Assembly: GCF_035961655.1 (NCBI RefSeq)
Contig: NZ_CP108393.1
Coordinates: 4,013,501 to 4,077,500, forward strand
Direction: 5' to 3'
Length of the DNA: 64,000 bases
From: Streptomyces sp. NBC_01317
GTDB lineage: Bacteria > Actinomycetota > Actinomycetes > Streptomycetales > Streptomycetaceae
Below are positions 1 through 9,527 of this stretch, piece after piece. Both the position numbers and the translations under genes were made by a program. The notes below the pieces were generated by a model. The model made no database searches. It had not been told where the DNA came from and saw only the letters and a list, made by a program, of their open reading frames with translations. Numbering within the stretch: the stretch's first letter is position 1; each line of letters begins with the position of its first letter.

Positions 1-2892
1 CGACCGTCACCGTCGAGAACACGACCGGCGTCTACGTCCCCGGTCAGAGCTGTACGGAGGTCGACTCCGCCTGCCGTACGGCCTGGTACGGCGCGGACAG
101 CGACGTGGTCGCCCTGCCGTCGGCCCTGAGCGACAAAGTCCGTCACGCTCTGGGACCCGGCGACACGCACGCTGTCGACCGTCACGTCCGACTACTACTA
201 CCGGGCGCTGGCGGGTGACACCGTCGTCACCGGCCGCACACTGATCGACACCGTAGACGGCGAGCGGCGCGAACGGCTCGTCACCGGGGACTCGTTCACC
301 ATCCCGGACAAGGCGATCGTGGCGGCGGACGCCTCCGGAGTGCTGGTCAAGGACCGCTCCGCCCTGCTCTCGATCGACCTCAAGTCGGCTGTCAGCACCC
401 TGGCGTTCACCGGTGTCGCCACCAACTCGTCCTCCGTGGAGTTCGTTCAGAGCGAGAGGTGGATCGGCTGGTACGACACCGACTTCGGCAGCCTCCACCT
501 CAAGCCCCGTACCGACCCCGCCGCCGACGAACAGGTCTTCGACGTGCCGGAGTTCGGCTCCCTCGCCGGCGACCCGGTCCTGCTCGACGACTGGCTGCTG
601 GTGCCCACCAACGCGACGACCGGCAGCGCGATCACGGCGGTGTCCCTCACCGACGGATCTTCGCGCACGCTTCTCGATTCCGCCGGCGAGTACGCGATCG
701 GCGGCCCGGGCGGCAACGCCTTGGTCGCGGGCGGCACCGGACCCACCGACTGGTGGATACAGCGGGTCGGCCAAGCGGCCGACGGATCGCTGGAGTTGAC
801 GAAGGTACGCGCGGTCCCGGCGACGGAGAACGCCAAGGTCGGCGTCGCGCTCAGCCGGGGCAGCCTGCGGGTCGCGGAGGACGACCTCAGCCGCAGCGCC
901 ACCACCACCTCGGTCCGGAAACTGACCACGAACGGCAGCACCACACTGTCCGCCGCTCCGGCCACGGTGGGCGACACGATCAGTCCGGCGTGCCCGTTCC
1001 CCGGCGTCAACTGCACGCCGCTGTGGGGCAACAGCGGCTCCCTTCCCGAGGACGTCCACCTCGTCACGTTCAGCGACGTCGACGGCGACGACGCGAGCGG
1101 TCTGGAGAAAGCGGACAAGCTCGTCGCCATGGGTGATCAGACATCCGACAGTGTCCTGGAGTTCAAGACCGGGGGCGGCGTCATCGTCGACGTCTCCGAC
1201 AACTACGCGGTCTACAACTCCGGCGGCACCACACCCATGCAGTACGTCGGCGAGTTCGGCCAGGGTCAGCAGCTCAAGCGCACGATCCGCGCCGCCGCCC
1301 TCAACGGCTCCACCCTCTGGAGCGCCACCACGGCCGCCGGCACGATCACCTCGTACAGCCTCACCGAGAAGAAGACGCTCACCACGGTCAAGATGCCCGG
1401 CGCCGGCTGCGTACCGACGGAGCTCCAGGCGGCGGGGCGCTGGGTGTACTGGGCCTGTGGGACCACCTCGGCGGGCCTGTACGACACCAAGGCCGGGACG
1501 TCGGTCGCCACCCAGCCGGGTGACGTCCTGCTCGGCGACGGATTCGCTGTACGGCACAACCACACCACGGACGAACTCGTCCTGACCGAAGCGGCCACCG
1601 GCGCCACCCGCGTGATCGCCTCCGGGCTGGCGCAGGCGGGCCGGGCGGGCTCAGGACCGGCCACCGACCGGCGCCACCGGTGGACGGTGGACGAATACAC
1701 GGGCCTGGTCGCCTGGTTCGACGCGTACGAGCAGACGCACGTGGCCACGACCGGGGTGACCCCGTCCGTACCGACCACCTACAACACGACGGTCGACGAC
1801 ATCGTCTGGGCGAAGTCGACGGACACCGACTCCAAGACCTGGAACGGCAGTTGGCTGCTGTCCCGGCCGGTCACCTCCTGGTCCCTGGCCTTCACCTCGG
1901 TCGGGAGCGGCGAGAGCGGCAAGGCCACCCGTACGATCACCGGCGGCGCCGCGTCGGCGTGGCTGGAGACGTCCTGGAACGGCAAGGCGGCCAACGGGAG
2001 TTACTTCCCCAACGGGCGCTTCACCTGGACCCTCAAGGCGACCGGCCTCGGCACCACGTCGGCGGCCACCGTGGCCACCGGCACGGGATCGATGTACGGA
2101 GGTGCGACAACGCGCCACGACTTCAACAGCATCGAGGGCCAGCCGGACGGTGTCGGAGACGTCCTCACACTCAACTCCTCGGGCGGCCTGACGTACCAAC
2201 TCGGAACCGGAGCCGGTAAGTTCGGCGACAAGCTCACGGGCACGGGGTGGGCCACCACCATCAAGGCGATCCCGTTCGGTGACCTGAGCGGCGACCGGTG
2301 CAACGACGTCCTCGTCCGCCTCAGCAGCGGGGCCCTGCGCCTCTACAAGCCGGGCTGCACCACCGTGGTCAAGCCGACGACGTCGTACACGACGCTCGGG
2401 ACGAGCGGCTGGACGCAGTACGACGTCCTCACCTCACCCGGCGACATCAGCGGCGACGGCCTCCCCGACCTGATCGCCCGCAACACCTCCTCCGGGACGG
2501 TCTACCTCTACAAGGGCACCAGCGCGGGCAAGCTGTCCGCCCGCGTGAAGCTCTACGACAACTGGAAGACGTACAAGAAGATCGTCGGCACCGGCGACCT
2601 CAACGGCGACGGCAAGGCCGACCTGATCGCCCAGGACAAGTCCAACAACCTCTACAGGTACGCGGGCAAGGGCAACGGCACCTTCGCGGCCCGCGTCAAG
2701 GTCTTCACCAACTGGGGCGGCTCGTACAACGTGATCGTCGGCACCGGCGACCTCAACCGCGACGGCAAGGCCGATCTCGTCTCCCGCGACACGTCGGGTG
2801 TGCTGTGGCGCAACTACGGTGACGGAAAGGGCTCGTTCGGAGCGCGCACGAAAATCGCGACGGGCTGGAGCGGCTACAAGTCGCTTTCCTAG
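1..2892 (+). CDS. Secreted FG-GAP/VCBS repeat protein, 5' truncated by window edge and frameshifted
   Basis: Only the 3' part is present. From base 3 the coding frame reads a sensible protein to about base 137; from base 139 the next frame (+1) continues it (SVTLWDPATRTLSTVTSDYYY), so one extra A in the AAA run at 135-137 splits the gene. The ATG at 319 is internal and not a real start. The N-terminal two thirds look beta-propeller-like. A FlgD-like immunoglobulin fold is suggested at about 1845-2070 (SWNGKAANGSYFPNGRFTWTL). Four calcium-binding FG-GAP/VCBS repeats follow at 2275-2880, each with a D-x-(N/S)-x-D-G core such as DLNGDGKADLI. Such proteins are usually secreted and extracellular, with substrate unknown. 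Strong codon-position GC bias supports the frame. It is followed by a strong hairpin terminator. Confidence 0.8.
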
Positions 2893-2922
2893 CGGTCAGG
2901 TTGTAGCCGTTGGAGTCCCCAG

Positions 2923-2972
2923 CACAGCGAGGGGGCCAGGAGACTGAGAGGTCTCCTGGCCCCCTCGCTGTG
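2923..2972. terminator. Strong bidirectional hairpin terminator
   Basis: A perfect 22-bp inverted repeat (arms 2923-2944 and 2951-2972) has a 6-nt loop. It lies between the convergent ends of the FG-GAP gene (2892) and the minus-strand gene ending at 3004, so it can serve both. Confidence 0.85.
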
Positions 2973-3003
2973 GTGGGGGGTACCTGGCGGCGGCCCGTTC
3001 GGC

Positions 3004-3837
3004 TTATTCGTAGCCGAGGACCTTGTAGTCCTTGCTGACGAAGACGTGGTGCGGCCAGTTGACGCTGATGTTGTGGACCTCGTACTCGCCGTTGCTCAGC
3101 TTCACCACGCGGTCGTTGATGCCTCCGGGGACGACGGCCTGGGCGGCCTTCGTGGCGTTGTCCGCCGCCTTGCCGCTGACGATCGTGCCCTCGCCCTCGG
3201 TGTAGTCCGGGATCTGGCCGACCGACTTGTCCGGTGACGGGGTGCCCTTCTGGAAGGGGATCACCCCCGCGGCCTTGGCCGCCGCGGCTCCGCCGTCGCC
3301 GCCCGGTTGTACGACGACCTTCGTGGCCGTGATGGTCGCGCTGTCGACCGTACCCAGGACGAGGACGCTCGTGCCCTTCCTCACCGCGCGCGCGGAGGTG
3401 CGGTGGGTGCCCTTCTCGTACGTCGTGGTGGATCCCTTGTCGACGGTCACCTTCACGCCCGTCGCCGTCGAGAAGGTGAAGCCCGACGTGGAGACGGTGT
3501 CGACGATGCCGGTCGCTCCCCCGGGGGCCGGGTCGGCCACGGGTCCGCCGCCGGCGGGGCCGCTGGGCTTGGGCGTGGGGGTGGCGGTGGGGGTGGGGGT
3601 GGATGTGGCGGATGTTTCGCTCGCCGTTACGCTGGGTGACGACGTGGAGCCCGCCGCCGAGGACGTACCGGCTCCGGTGAGTCCCGCCACCGCGCAGGTC
3701 AGTCCGGCGGCCACGACCAATCCGCCGCTCTTCTTCGACAGCAGCCGCCGTGCCCATGGCCCGCGCGCTGCCACGGGTGTGGTGACCTGGCCCGACTCGT
3801 CCGTCGAATGGCCGCTCTGCTCGTTGTCGTCGTTCAT
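3004..3837 (-). CDS. Hypothetical membrane-anchored/secreted protein with Pro-Thr linker
   Basis: The product is 277 residues. A charged 37-residue N-terminus is followed by one hydrophobic segment (about 38-57, VVAAGLTCAVAGLTGAG) that could be a signal peptide or anchor. A Ser/Thr/Pro-rich spacer (60-95) follows, then a small beta-rich domain (about 105-180, with VLVLGTVDSATITATKVVV) resembling the OB-like DUF5666 type. The C-terminus has the pattern EYEVHNISVNWPHHVFV. The start is supported by AGGAG 7 bases upstream of ATG 3837. It is a single-gene unit sharing the hairpin at 2923-2972. Function is not recognised; the DUF5666 resemblance is from memory of the fold pattern. Confidence 0.75.
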   Translation of the reverse strand: MNDDNEQSGHSTDESGQVTTPVAARGPWARRLLSKKSGGLVVAAGLTCAVAGLTGAGTSSAAGSTSSPSVTASETSATSTPTPTATPTPKPSGPAGGGPVADPAPGGATGIVDTVSTSGFTFSTATGVKVTVDKGSTTTYEKGTHRTSARAVRKGTSVLVLGTVDSATITATKVVVQPGGDGGAAAAKAAGVIPFQKGTPSPDKSVGQIPDYTEGEGTIVSGKAADNATKAAQAVVPGGINDRVVKLSNGEYEVHNISVNWPHHVFVSKDYKVLGYE

Positions 3838-3965
3838 GGTGCCGCTCCTCTTGCTCGGTCGACTACGGAGAGCCTCGCGAACGTTCCTGTCAGGACGCTT
3901 TGCCCGAGCTGAAGGACTGCTGGCAATCGGCCGGGGCCCGAGCAGGAGGAGCGGTGAGCCCTCGT

Positions 3966-4007
3966 ACGCCGGTGCCCTACCACGCGTGGGTGGTACGGCA
4001 CCGGCGT
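3966..4007 (-). terminator. Hairpin terminator after htaA-like gene
   Basis: An inverted repeat with arms of about 18 bp, one mismatch and a short loop lies 14 bases downstream of the minus-strand stop at 4021. Confidence 0.75.
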
Positions 4008-4020
4008 GCGGCGGACGCTG

Positions 4021-5556
4021 TTACGCCTGGTACGTCTGATGGCTCTCCGTCGCCGAGCGGCGGCGGGACGATACGACGACCATGGCCGCGCCCGCCGCCA
4101 CGGTCAGGGCGGAGGCCGTGCCCAGGAACCAGGTCGGGATGTCGGCGCCGGTGGAGGCGAGGTTGCCGGAGCCGAGGGGGGTGGATCCCGTGGTGCCACC
4201 GGCAGTCGTAGCTCCTGTCGTGCCGCCGGTTGTGCCTCCGGTCGTATCCGTCGTATCCGTCGTACCCGTGGTTCCCCCGGTGTCGGAGTTTCCGCCTGTG
4301 CCCGACCCGCCCGTACCCGATTCGCCCGGGTCACCGGGCAGCTCGGCCGCGTCGCTGAGGGTGACGTCCAGGTCCACCGGGTCCAGTGCCGTACCCGCGG
4401 TGTAGAAGCCGCCGAAGGCTTTCGCGCCGGCGCTGGTGAGGGTGGCCGCGACGTCGTCGAGCGAGATCACGTCGTCGGTGGCCGTCAGGGCGGACGGGGT
4501 GGCCTTGAGGTCGGCGAGGACCACGTCCTCGGACGTCTTGCCGAGGCTGTCGACGTCGGCGGAGAGCGTGCCGGTTCCCCCGTCGATTTCCACCCGCAGG
4601 CCGCTCAGGGTCAGGTCGAGGCCGTACGCGCCGCCCGACTCGTGGCCCTTGAACGTGACCGAGCCGGCGAAGGAGGCGGCCAGGGTGTCGGCGTCGAGGT
4701 CGTACTCGCCTGTGCCGTCCGTGAAGGTGAAGGCGCCGTTGCCGGATGCCTGCGAGGCACCGTCGGCGGCGCTGATCCTGCCCTTCGCGGCCCCGTCCAC
4801 GACGTACGAGCGGAAGGATTCCTTTACGCCCCAGCCGAGTTGGCCGTCGGCGATGTCACCCTGGTCGGGCGCCTCGGTGGGAGTGGGCGTGGGGGTGGGG
4901 GTGGGGGTCGGCGTGGGGGTGGGAGTCGGGGTCGGGGTGGGCGTGGGCGTGGGAGTCGGCGTGGGAGTGGGGGTCGGAGTCGGCGTCGGGGTCGGAGTCT
5001 CCGGCTCCTTCTCGACCACCGTCAGCGGGTCACCCGCCGCGCCTTCGTAACTCCCGCTGCCGAGCGCGTCGGCCGCGCCCTTGGTGAGCGTGGTGGCCAT
5101 GTCGGTCATGGCGCGGTTGACCGTGACCTTCGCGAGGGCCACGTCGTCGTCGGTCTTGCCGGCCCGCGTGACGTCGGCGGTGACCTCGGACGTACCGCTG
5201 TCGAACTTGACGTCGGACAGCGTCACTTCGAAGCCGTGCGCCGTGGAACGGGCCGTCACCGCACCGTCGAAGCCGAGCGCGACCGCGTGGGTGGTGGAGT
5301 CGTACGTACCGGTGCCGCCGGTGAAGGTGAAGGCGCCGTTGTCGGCGGCCTGCGTGGCGCCGGACGCGGCGGTGAAGGTGCCGGCGGCCATACCGGTCAC
5401 GTACGCGCGGTACGACGCCTTGATGCCCCAGGTCAGTTCGTAACCATCGAGCGGTGTGCCGGCGGCGGACGCGGGTGTGGCCAGCAGGGCGGCGGCGCCG
5501 AGGGTGACAGCGGTGGCGACAGCGGCGGCGAAGGCGATGGGTCTACGGGTGGCCAT
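4021..5556 (-). CDS. htaA: HtaA-domain haem-binding surface protein with LAxTG sortase signal
   Basis: The product is 511 residues. Start ATG 5556 is preferred over an upstream in-frame start because GAGGAG lies 10 bases before it and a signal peptide (1-31, ending ATPASA) begins there. Two HtaA domains (about 35-180 and 232-395) begin with the typical WGIK/WGVK...SYRAYV and [11 protein letters not shown] patterns; HtaA domains bind haem at the cell surface in corynebacteria. The domains are joined by a Pro-Thr dipeptide linker of about 45 residues. The C-terminus has LASTG at 466-470, a hydrophobic stretch and an Arg-rich tail: a class E sortase (LAxTG) wall-anchoring signal as used in Streptomyces. 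A Gly/Thr-rich stalk (400-460) precedes it. It probably passes haem to the second HtaA protein and HmuTUV next door. Confidence 0.92.
   Translation of the reverse strand: MATRRPIAFAAAVATAVTLGAAALLATPASAAGTPLDGYELTWGIKASYRAYVTGMAAGTFTAASGATQAADNGAFTFTGGTGTYDSTTHAVALGFDGAVTARSTAHGFEVTLSDVKFDSGTSEVTADVTRAGKTDDDVALAKVTVNRAMTDMATTLTKGAADALGSGSYEGAAGDPLTVVEKEPETPTPTPTPTPTPTPTPTPTPTPTPTPTPTPTPTPTPTPTPTEAPDQGDIADGQLGWGVKESFRSYVVDGAAKGRISAADGASQASGNGAFTFTDGTGEYDLDADTLAASFAGSVTFKGHESGGAYGLDLTLSGLRVEIDGGTGTLSADVDSLGKTSEDVVLADLKATPSALTATDDVISLDDVAATLTSAGAKAFGGFYTAGTALDPVDLDVTLSDAAELPGDPGESGTGGSGTGGNSDTGGTTGTTDTTDTTGGTTGGTTGATTAGGTTGSTPLGSGNLASTGADIPTWFLGTASALTVAAGAAMVVVSSRRRSATESHQTYQA
4870..5000 (-). 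repeat. Pro-Thr coding microsatellite in htaA
   Basis: About 20 near-identical 6-base units (CACCCC/CGACCC type read on the plus strand as GGGGTS) encode an uninterrupted (PT)n spacer between the two HtaA domains. It is likely to vary in length between strains. Confidence 0.85.
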
Positions 5557-5640
5557 GGGAGGCGATCTCCTCGGGAAGGTGGTGGTGATGTCAGGGGGTG
5601 AGTTGGTCTTGTTCGGTGCGAGTCGTTCGGTGGGAGTCAT

Positions 5641-5727
5641 TCGGTGTGACGTGGCCGAGGTGATGGGGTCGGTGTGACGTGGCCGGTGGGGTCTCCGTCG
5701 GTGTGGTCTCAGTCGGTGTGGTCTCGG
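5641..5727. repeat. Short direct repeats between the two htaA genes
   Basis: A 17-base unit TCGGTGTGACGTGGCCG occurs at 5641-5657 and 5669-5685, followed by two copies of TCGGTGTGGTCTC-like sequence up to 5725. The stretch is the 5' region of the 4021-5556 gene and the 3' region of the 5728-7212 gene; no open gene was seen in it. Confidence 0.6.
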
Positions 5728-7212
5728 TCAGCCCGCCTCGTCGGTCAGCCGCGCACGCCGCCTTCGTACGACCCCGAGGGCGGCCCCCGCCGCCAGCAGC
5801 ACACCCGCCGCGATACCGAGCGGCAGGACGGGGACGTTCGACGCGTCCGCCGTCGCCTCCGCCCCGGGCCTCGCGCTCTTCCCGGGCCCCGGACTCCCGC
5901 TCCCGCTCATCTCCGGCCGAGGCGTGGCATCCGCCCCGCTGCCCAGATCGGGCAGGGCCGGGAGCTCGGCGGCAGAATCCAGAGCGACGGAGAGCGAGAC
6001 CGGGTCCATCTCCGTACCCACCCGGTACATGGAGTTGAAGGCCCTCGCGCCCTCCGCCGTGAGCTTCGCCGGCGCCTCGGTGAGCGTCACCAGGCCTTTC
6101 CCGGCCTTGAGTTGCTTCGCCGCGAAAGTGACCAGGGGAACGTCCGGCGTGGTCGTACCGCCGCCGGTGACATCCGCGCTCAGCGTGCCCTCGCCGTCCT
6201 CGACGCGCACAGCGACACCGTCGAGGGCGAGGTCGAGGCCCTGCGCGCCGGTGAAGCGGATCGTCCCCGCGAAGTCGGCGTCCAGGGTCTGCTTCTTCTT
6301 GTCGTACGTCCCCTCTCCCCGGGGGAAGCGGAAGAGGGCCCCGCCGTCCTGGGCGCCGCCGGAGAGCTTCCACCCGCCGTGGGCGATCTCGCCGGTGACG
6401 TACTCGCGGAAGGTACGGCGTACGCCCCAGTCGACGGCCCCGTCCTCGATCGCGCCCGGGGCGTTCTTCGCCGGTTTTCCGGCCGGCTTCTTCGTCGGCT
6501 TCTTCGGCGGATTCTTCGACTCGGCCGCCGATCCGGCCGCCTTTTCGCTGCCAGAAGGCTGCGCCGCCCCCGCCGCCGGCGCCTTGACATCCGCCGACAG
6601 GCTGACCGGGTCGAGGGCGGTGCCCGCCGTGTAGTAGCCGGCGAAGGATCGCGCGCCCTGGGCGGTCAGTGTGGCGGGGATGTTGGTGAGTTGTACGACG
6701 TTCCCGCCGCCCCTCATGTTGATCCCACCGAGCGCCAGCGAGGCGAAGGCGACCTGCGAGGAGGTCGAGACCGTGCCGCTCCCCTTGGCCTTGCTCGCGA
6801 TGTCGACGTACAAAATGCCCCCGCCGCCGGAGATCCGGACGGTCGGGCGGCTGATCGTCATGTCGAGCTGGTACGTGCCGTTGCTCTGCCGGTGTCCGAG
6901 GAAGTGGACCGAACCCGAGAAGCCGGCGGTGAACGCGCCGGAGTCGGAGTCGTACGACCCGGTGGCCGAGTGGAAGCGGAACCGACCGCCGCCGACCGTG
7001 GCCGCGCCACCCCCGAGGGAGTAACTGCCCTGCGCGATCGGGCCGGTGACGTACGACTGGAAGGAGGACTTGATGCCCCAGTCGAGCCGCCCGCCCTGCA
7101 CCGTACGGCTCGCGGCATGCGCGGTGGTGGCGGGGAGCAGGGCCGCGGAAAGGGCCGTGAGGAGTGCGAGGAGTACGACGCCGAAGGCGTGCGTACGTCT
7201 GGACGATGGCAT
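5728..7212 (-). CDS. htaA: HtaA-domain haem-binding protein, membrane anchored
   Basis: The product is 494 residues. A signal peptide (1-34, ...TTAHA) is followed by HtaA domain 1 (about 38-210, LDWGIKSSFQSYV), a Lys/Pro linker (NPPKKPTKKPAGKPAK, about 226-250) and HtaA domain 2 (about 258-400, VDWGVRRTFREYV). The C-terminus is one membrane helix (about 460-480) and an RRRR tail with no LPxTG/LAxTG motif, so it is probably retained in the membrane, unlike its neighbour. GGAGG lies 8 bases before ATG 7212. Its promoter region carries the iron box at 7240-7258, shared with the divergent hmuT. A role in surface haem capture and relay to HmuT is inferred from the family and context. Confidence 0.92.
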   Translation of the reverse strand: MPSSRRTHAFGVVLLALLTALSAALLPATTAHAASRTVQGGRLDWGIKSSFQSYVTGPIAQGSYSLGGGAATVGGGRFRFHSATGSYDSDSGAFTAGFSGSVHFLGHRQSNGTYQLDMTISRPTVRISGGGGILYVDIASKAKGSGTVSTSSQVAFASLALGGINMRGGGNVVQLTNIPATLTAQGARSFAGYYTAGTALDPVSLSADVKAPAAGAAQPSGSEKAAGSAAESKNPPKKPTKKPAGKPAKNAPGAIEDGAVDWGVRRTFREYVTGEIAHGGWKLSGGAQDGGALFRFPRGEGTYDKKKQTLDADFAGTIRFTGAQGLDLALDGVAVRVEDGEGTLSADVTGGGTTTPDVPLVTFAAKQLKAGKGLVTLTEAPAKLTAEGARAFNSMYRVGTEMDPVSLSVALDSAAELPALPDLGSGADATPRPEMSGSGSPGPGKSARPGAEATADASNVPVLPLGIAAGVLLAAGAALGVVRRRRARLTDEAG

Positions 7213-7239
7213 GAGGAATCCCTCCGGGCCCCTAGCGGG

Positions 7240-7258
7240 TTAGGTAAGGCTAACCTAA
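7240..7258. promoter_or_regulatory. Iron box (DmdR/IdeR operator)
   Basis: TTAGGTAAGGCTAACCTAA is a near-perfect 19-bp palindrome matching the actinobacterial IdeR/DmdR/DtxR iron box at almost every position. It sits between the divergent htaA (start 7212) and hmuT (start 7327), so iron-bound DmdR would repress both. Confidence 0.93.
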
Positions 7259-7326
7259 GATACGCGAGGGCTCGATGGGAACCCCCACCGAACAGACGAC
7301 AACGGGACGACAGGACGGTGCCGCTC

Positions 7327-8409
7327 GTGCGCACACGACTGGTGGGCGGTGCAGTGGTATCCGCGCTCACACTCACCCTCGCCTTCACCGCGACCGCGTG
7401 CGGCGGGGACGGTGGCGGTGGCGGTGGCCGTGCCAACGGCGTGGGTACGGGGGGCTCGACCCGGGCCGCCGAACAAGCCCCCGAACAGGCCGCTGACCAG
7501 GCCGAAAAGAACGCGGCCGTCGCGGACCGCCTCGAACCGCTCCCGGACACCCCCGCCCCCGACCTGCCCGTCACCGTCACCTCCGCCGACGGCCGGAAGG
7601 TCACGGTGCGGAAGTCCGACCGGATCGTCCCGCTGTCCGGCAGCCTCAGCGAGATCGTCTTCACACTCGGGCTCGGCGACCATGTGGTCGCCCGCGACAT
7701 CACCGCCACCTTCGAGCAGGCCGGCCAACTGCCCGTGGTGACCCGTGGCCATGACGTGTCCGCCGAGAGTGTGCTGTCCCTCAGACCCGACCTCGTCCTC
7801 GCCGAGACCACCACCGGCCCCGCCGAGGCCATCGGCCAGATCCGCGACGCGGGCATCCCGCTCGTCACGATCGAGGGCGCCAAGAGCCTGGCCGATGTCG
7901 GCACACGTATCGGGGCGGTCGCCGACACCCTCGGTGTCGCCGCGGCCGGGCGGGAGTTGACCACACGCTCGGAGGAGCGGATCGCCGCCGTACAGAAGGA
8001 CATCCCCGCGAAGCACGACCGCCCGCGCGTCGCGTTCCTCTATGTACGCGGCTCCGCGTCGGTGTATCTGATCGGCGGCAAGGGATCGGGAGCCACCCCG
8101 TTGATCGAGGCGGCCGGGGCGCTCGACGCGGGGGCCGACAGCGGGCTGGAGAAGGACTTCACCACGATCACCACCGAGGCGCTGGCCCAGGCCGCGCCGG
8201 ACGCGATCCTCGTCATGAGCAAGGGACTTGAGTCGGTCGGCGGGGTGGACGGACTGGTCGAACTGCCCGGCGTGGCGCAGACGCCCGCCGGGATGGACCG
8301 CCGGATCGTGTCGATCGACGACGGCGTCCTGCTCAACTACGGGCCGCGCACCGACCAGGTGCTGCGGTCGCTGGTGGAGCAGTTGTACGGGAAAGACGCC
8401 GCGAAGTGA
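7327..8409 (+). CDS. hmuT: Haem ABC transporter substrate-binding lipoprotein HmuT
   Basis: The product is 360 residues. It begins with a lipoprotein signal whose lipobox cysteine is residue 25 (TATAC). After a Gly/Ala spacer comes a class III periplasmic-binding fold of the FecB/BtuF type: DRIVPLSGSLSEIVFTLGLG near the start of the domain, then VLSLRPDLVLAE and a C-terminal GVAQTPAG segment. Start GTG 7327 is chosen because AGGA lies 11 bases upstream; GTG 7318 has almost no spacing. It overlaps hmuU by 4 bases (GTGA) and follows the iron box at 7240. It captures haem outside the membrane and delivers it to HmuU; the haem assignment rests on the adjacent HtaA genes. Confidence 0.93.
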   Translation: MRTRLVGGAVVSALTLTLAFTATACGGDGGGGGGRANGVGTGGSTRAAEQAPEQAADQAEKNAAVADRLEPLPDTPAPDLPVTVTSADGRKVTVRKSDRIVPLSGSLSEIVFTLGLGDHVVARDITATFEQAGQLPVVTRGHDVSAESVLSLRPDLVLAETTTGPAEAIGQIRDAGIPLVTIEGAKSLADVGTRIGAVADTLGVAAAGRELTTRSEERIAAVQKDIPAKHDRPRVAFLYVRGSASVYLIGGKGSGATPLIEAAGALDAGADSGLEKDFTTITTEALAQAAPDAILVMSKGLESVGGVDGLVELPGVAQTPAGMDRRIVSIDDGVLLNYGPRTDQVLRSLVEQLYGKDAAK

Positions 8410-9527
8410 CCACACTCGACAGACCCAGCGGGACAATGCCGGCCACGAAGCGGGCCACCGCACCCAAGGAGCCACCTCCCCCTCTCCCCACCCGCCACAC
8501 CCCCACCACCGCCTGGCTCCTCACCGCCGGCCTGGCAGCCGTACTCGTCCTCCTCGTCCTCACCTCCGCCCGGCTCGGCGCCTACGACCTCTCCACCGGC
8601 GAGGTGATCGGCTCCCTCCGACACCGAATCGGCCTGGGAGGAGCGGAGTTGGACCGGGTGGGCGAGTCCGTCCTCTGGAACGTCCGCTTCCCGCGCATCG
8701 TCCTGGCCCTCCTCGTGGGCGCGTCGCTGGGCTGCGCGGGCGCGCTGATGCAGGGCGTCTTCGGCAACCCGCTCGCCGAGCCCGGCGTCATCGGCATCTC
8801 CTCCGGCGCGGCGGTCGGCGCGGTCGGCTGCATCTCGCTCGGGCTGGACTTCCTCGGCACGTGGACGGTCCCGGTGGCAGCCTTCGTCGCCGGCCTGGCG
8901 ACGGTCCTGCTCGTGTACGCGCTGTCGCGGTCGGACGGGCGCAGCGAAGTGGTGACACTGATCCTCACCGGCATCGCGGTGAACGCCTTCGCGGGCGCGC
9001 TGATCGGCCTGTTCATCTTCTTCGCGGACACCGCCGCCATCAACCAGATCACCTTCTGGCAACTCGGCTCGCTCGCCCAGGCCACCTGGCCCAAGGTCCT
9101 CGCCGTGTTGCCGTGCGCGGTCATCGGTCTCGCCGCCGCCCCTTCGTACGCACGCAAGTTGGACCTGCTCGCACTCGGCGAACGACCCGCCCGCCACCTG
9201 GGGGTGGACGTCGAGCGGCTGCGGATGGTCCTGGTCCTGGTCATCGCGCTGCTGACGGCGGCGGCCGTCTCGGTGTCCGGGATCATCGGCTTTGTCGGCC
9301 TGGTCGTTCCGCACCTGCTGCGCATGGCGGCGGGCCCCGGCCACCGCTTCCTGATCGGGGGCAGCGCGCTGGGCGGGGCGGTGGTCCTGCTGGCGGGCGA
9401 CCTGACGGCCCGTACCGTCGCCGAACCCGCCGAACTCCCCCTCGGGGTGCTGACCGCGCTCTTCGGCAGCCCGTTCTTCTTCTGGCTGCTGCGCCGGACG
9501 CGCCGCAAGCAGGGAGGCTGGGCATGA
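8406..9527 (+). CDS. hmuU: Haem ABC transporter permease HmuU (FecCD family)
   Basis: The product is 373 residues, a typical FecCD/BtuC length with about ten membrane helices. Family features include RFPRIVLALLVGASLGCAGALMQGVFGNPLAEPGVIGISSGA in the first third and the coupling/C-terminal segment GIIGFVGLVVPHLLR. GTG 8406 overlaps the hmuT stop, and its own stop overlaps the hmuV start (ATGA), so the three genes are translationally coupled. A 35-residue Pro/Thr-rich cytoplasmic N-terminus is longer than usual. Confidence 0.95.
   Translation: MTTLDRPSGTMPATKRATAPKEPPPPLPTRHTPTTAWLLTAGLAAVLVLLVLTSARLGAYDLSTGEVIGSLRHRIGLGGAELDRVGESVLWNVRFPRIVLALLVGASLGCAGALMQGVFGNPLAEPGVIGISSGAAVGAVGCISLGLDFLGTWTVPVAAFVAGLATVLLVYALSRSDGRSEVVTLILTGIAVNAFAGALIGLFIFFADTAAINQITFWQLGSLAQATWPKVLAVLPCAVIGLAAAPSYARKLDLLALGERPARHLGVDVERLRMVLVLVIALLTAAAVSVSGIIGFVGLVVPHLLRMAAGPGHRFLIGGSALGGAVVLLAGDLTARTVAEPAELPLGVLTALFGSPFFFWLLRRTRRKQGGWA

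Noticed and set aside
128..140. Programmed ribosomal frameshift in the FG-GAP gene
   Set aside because: AAA before GTC is not a known slippery context and no stimulatory structure or stop is placed near the shift; a simple indel is more likely.
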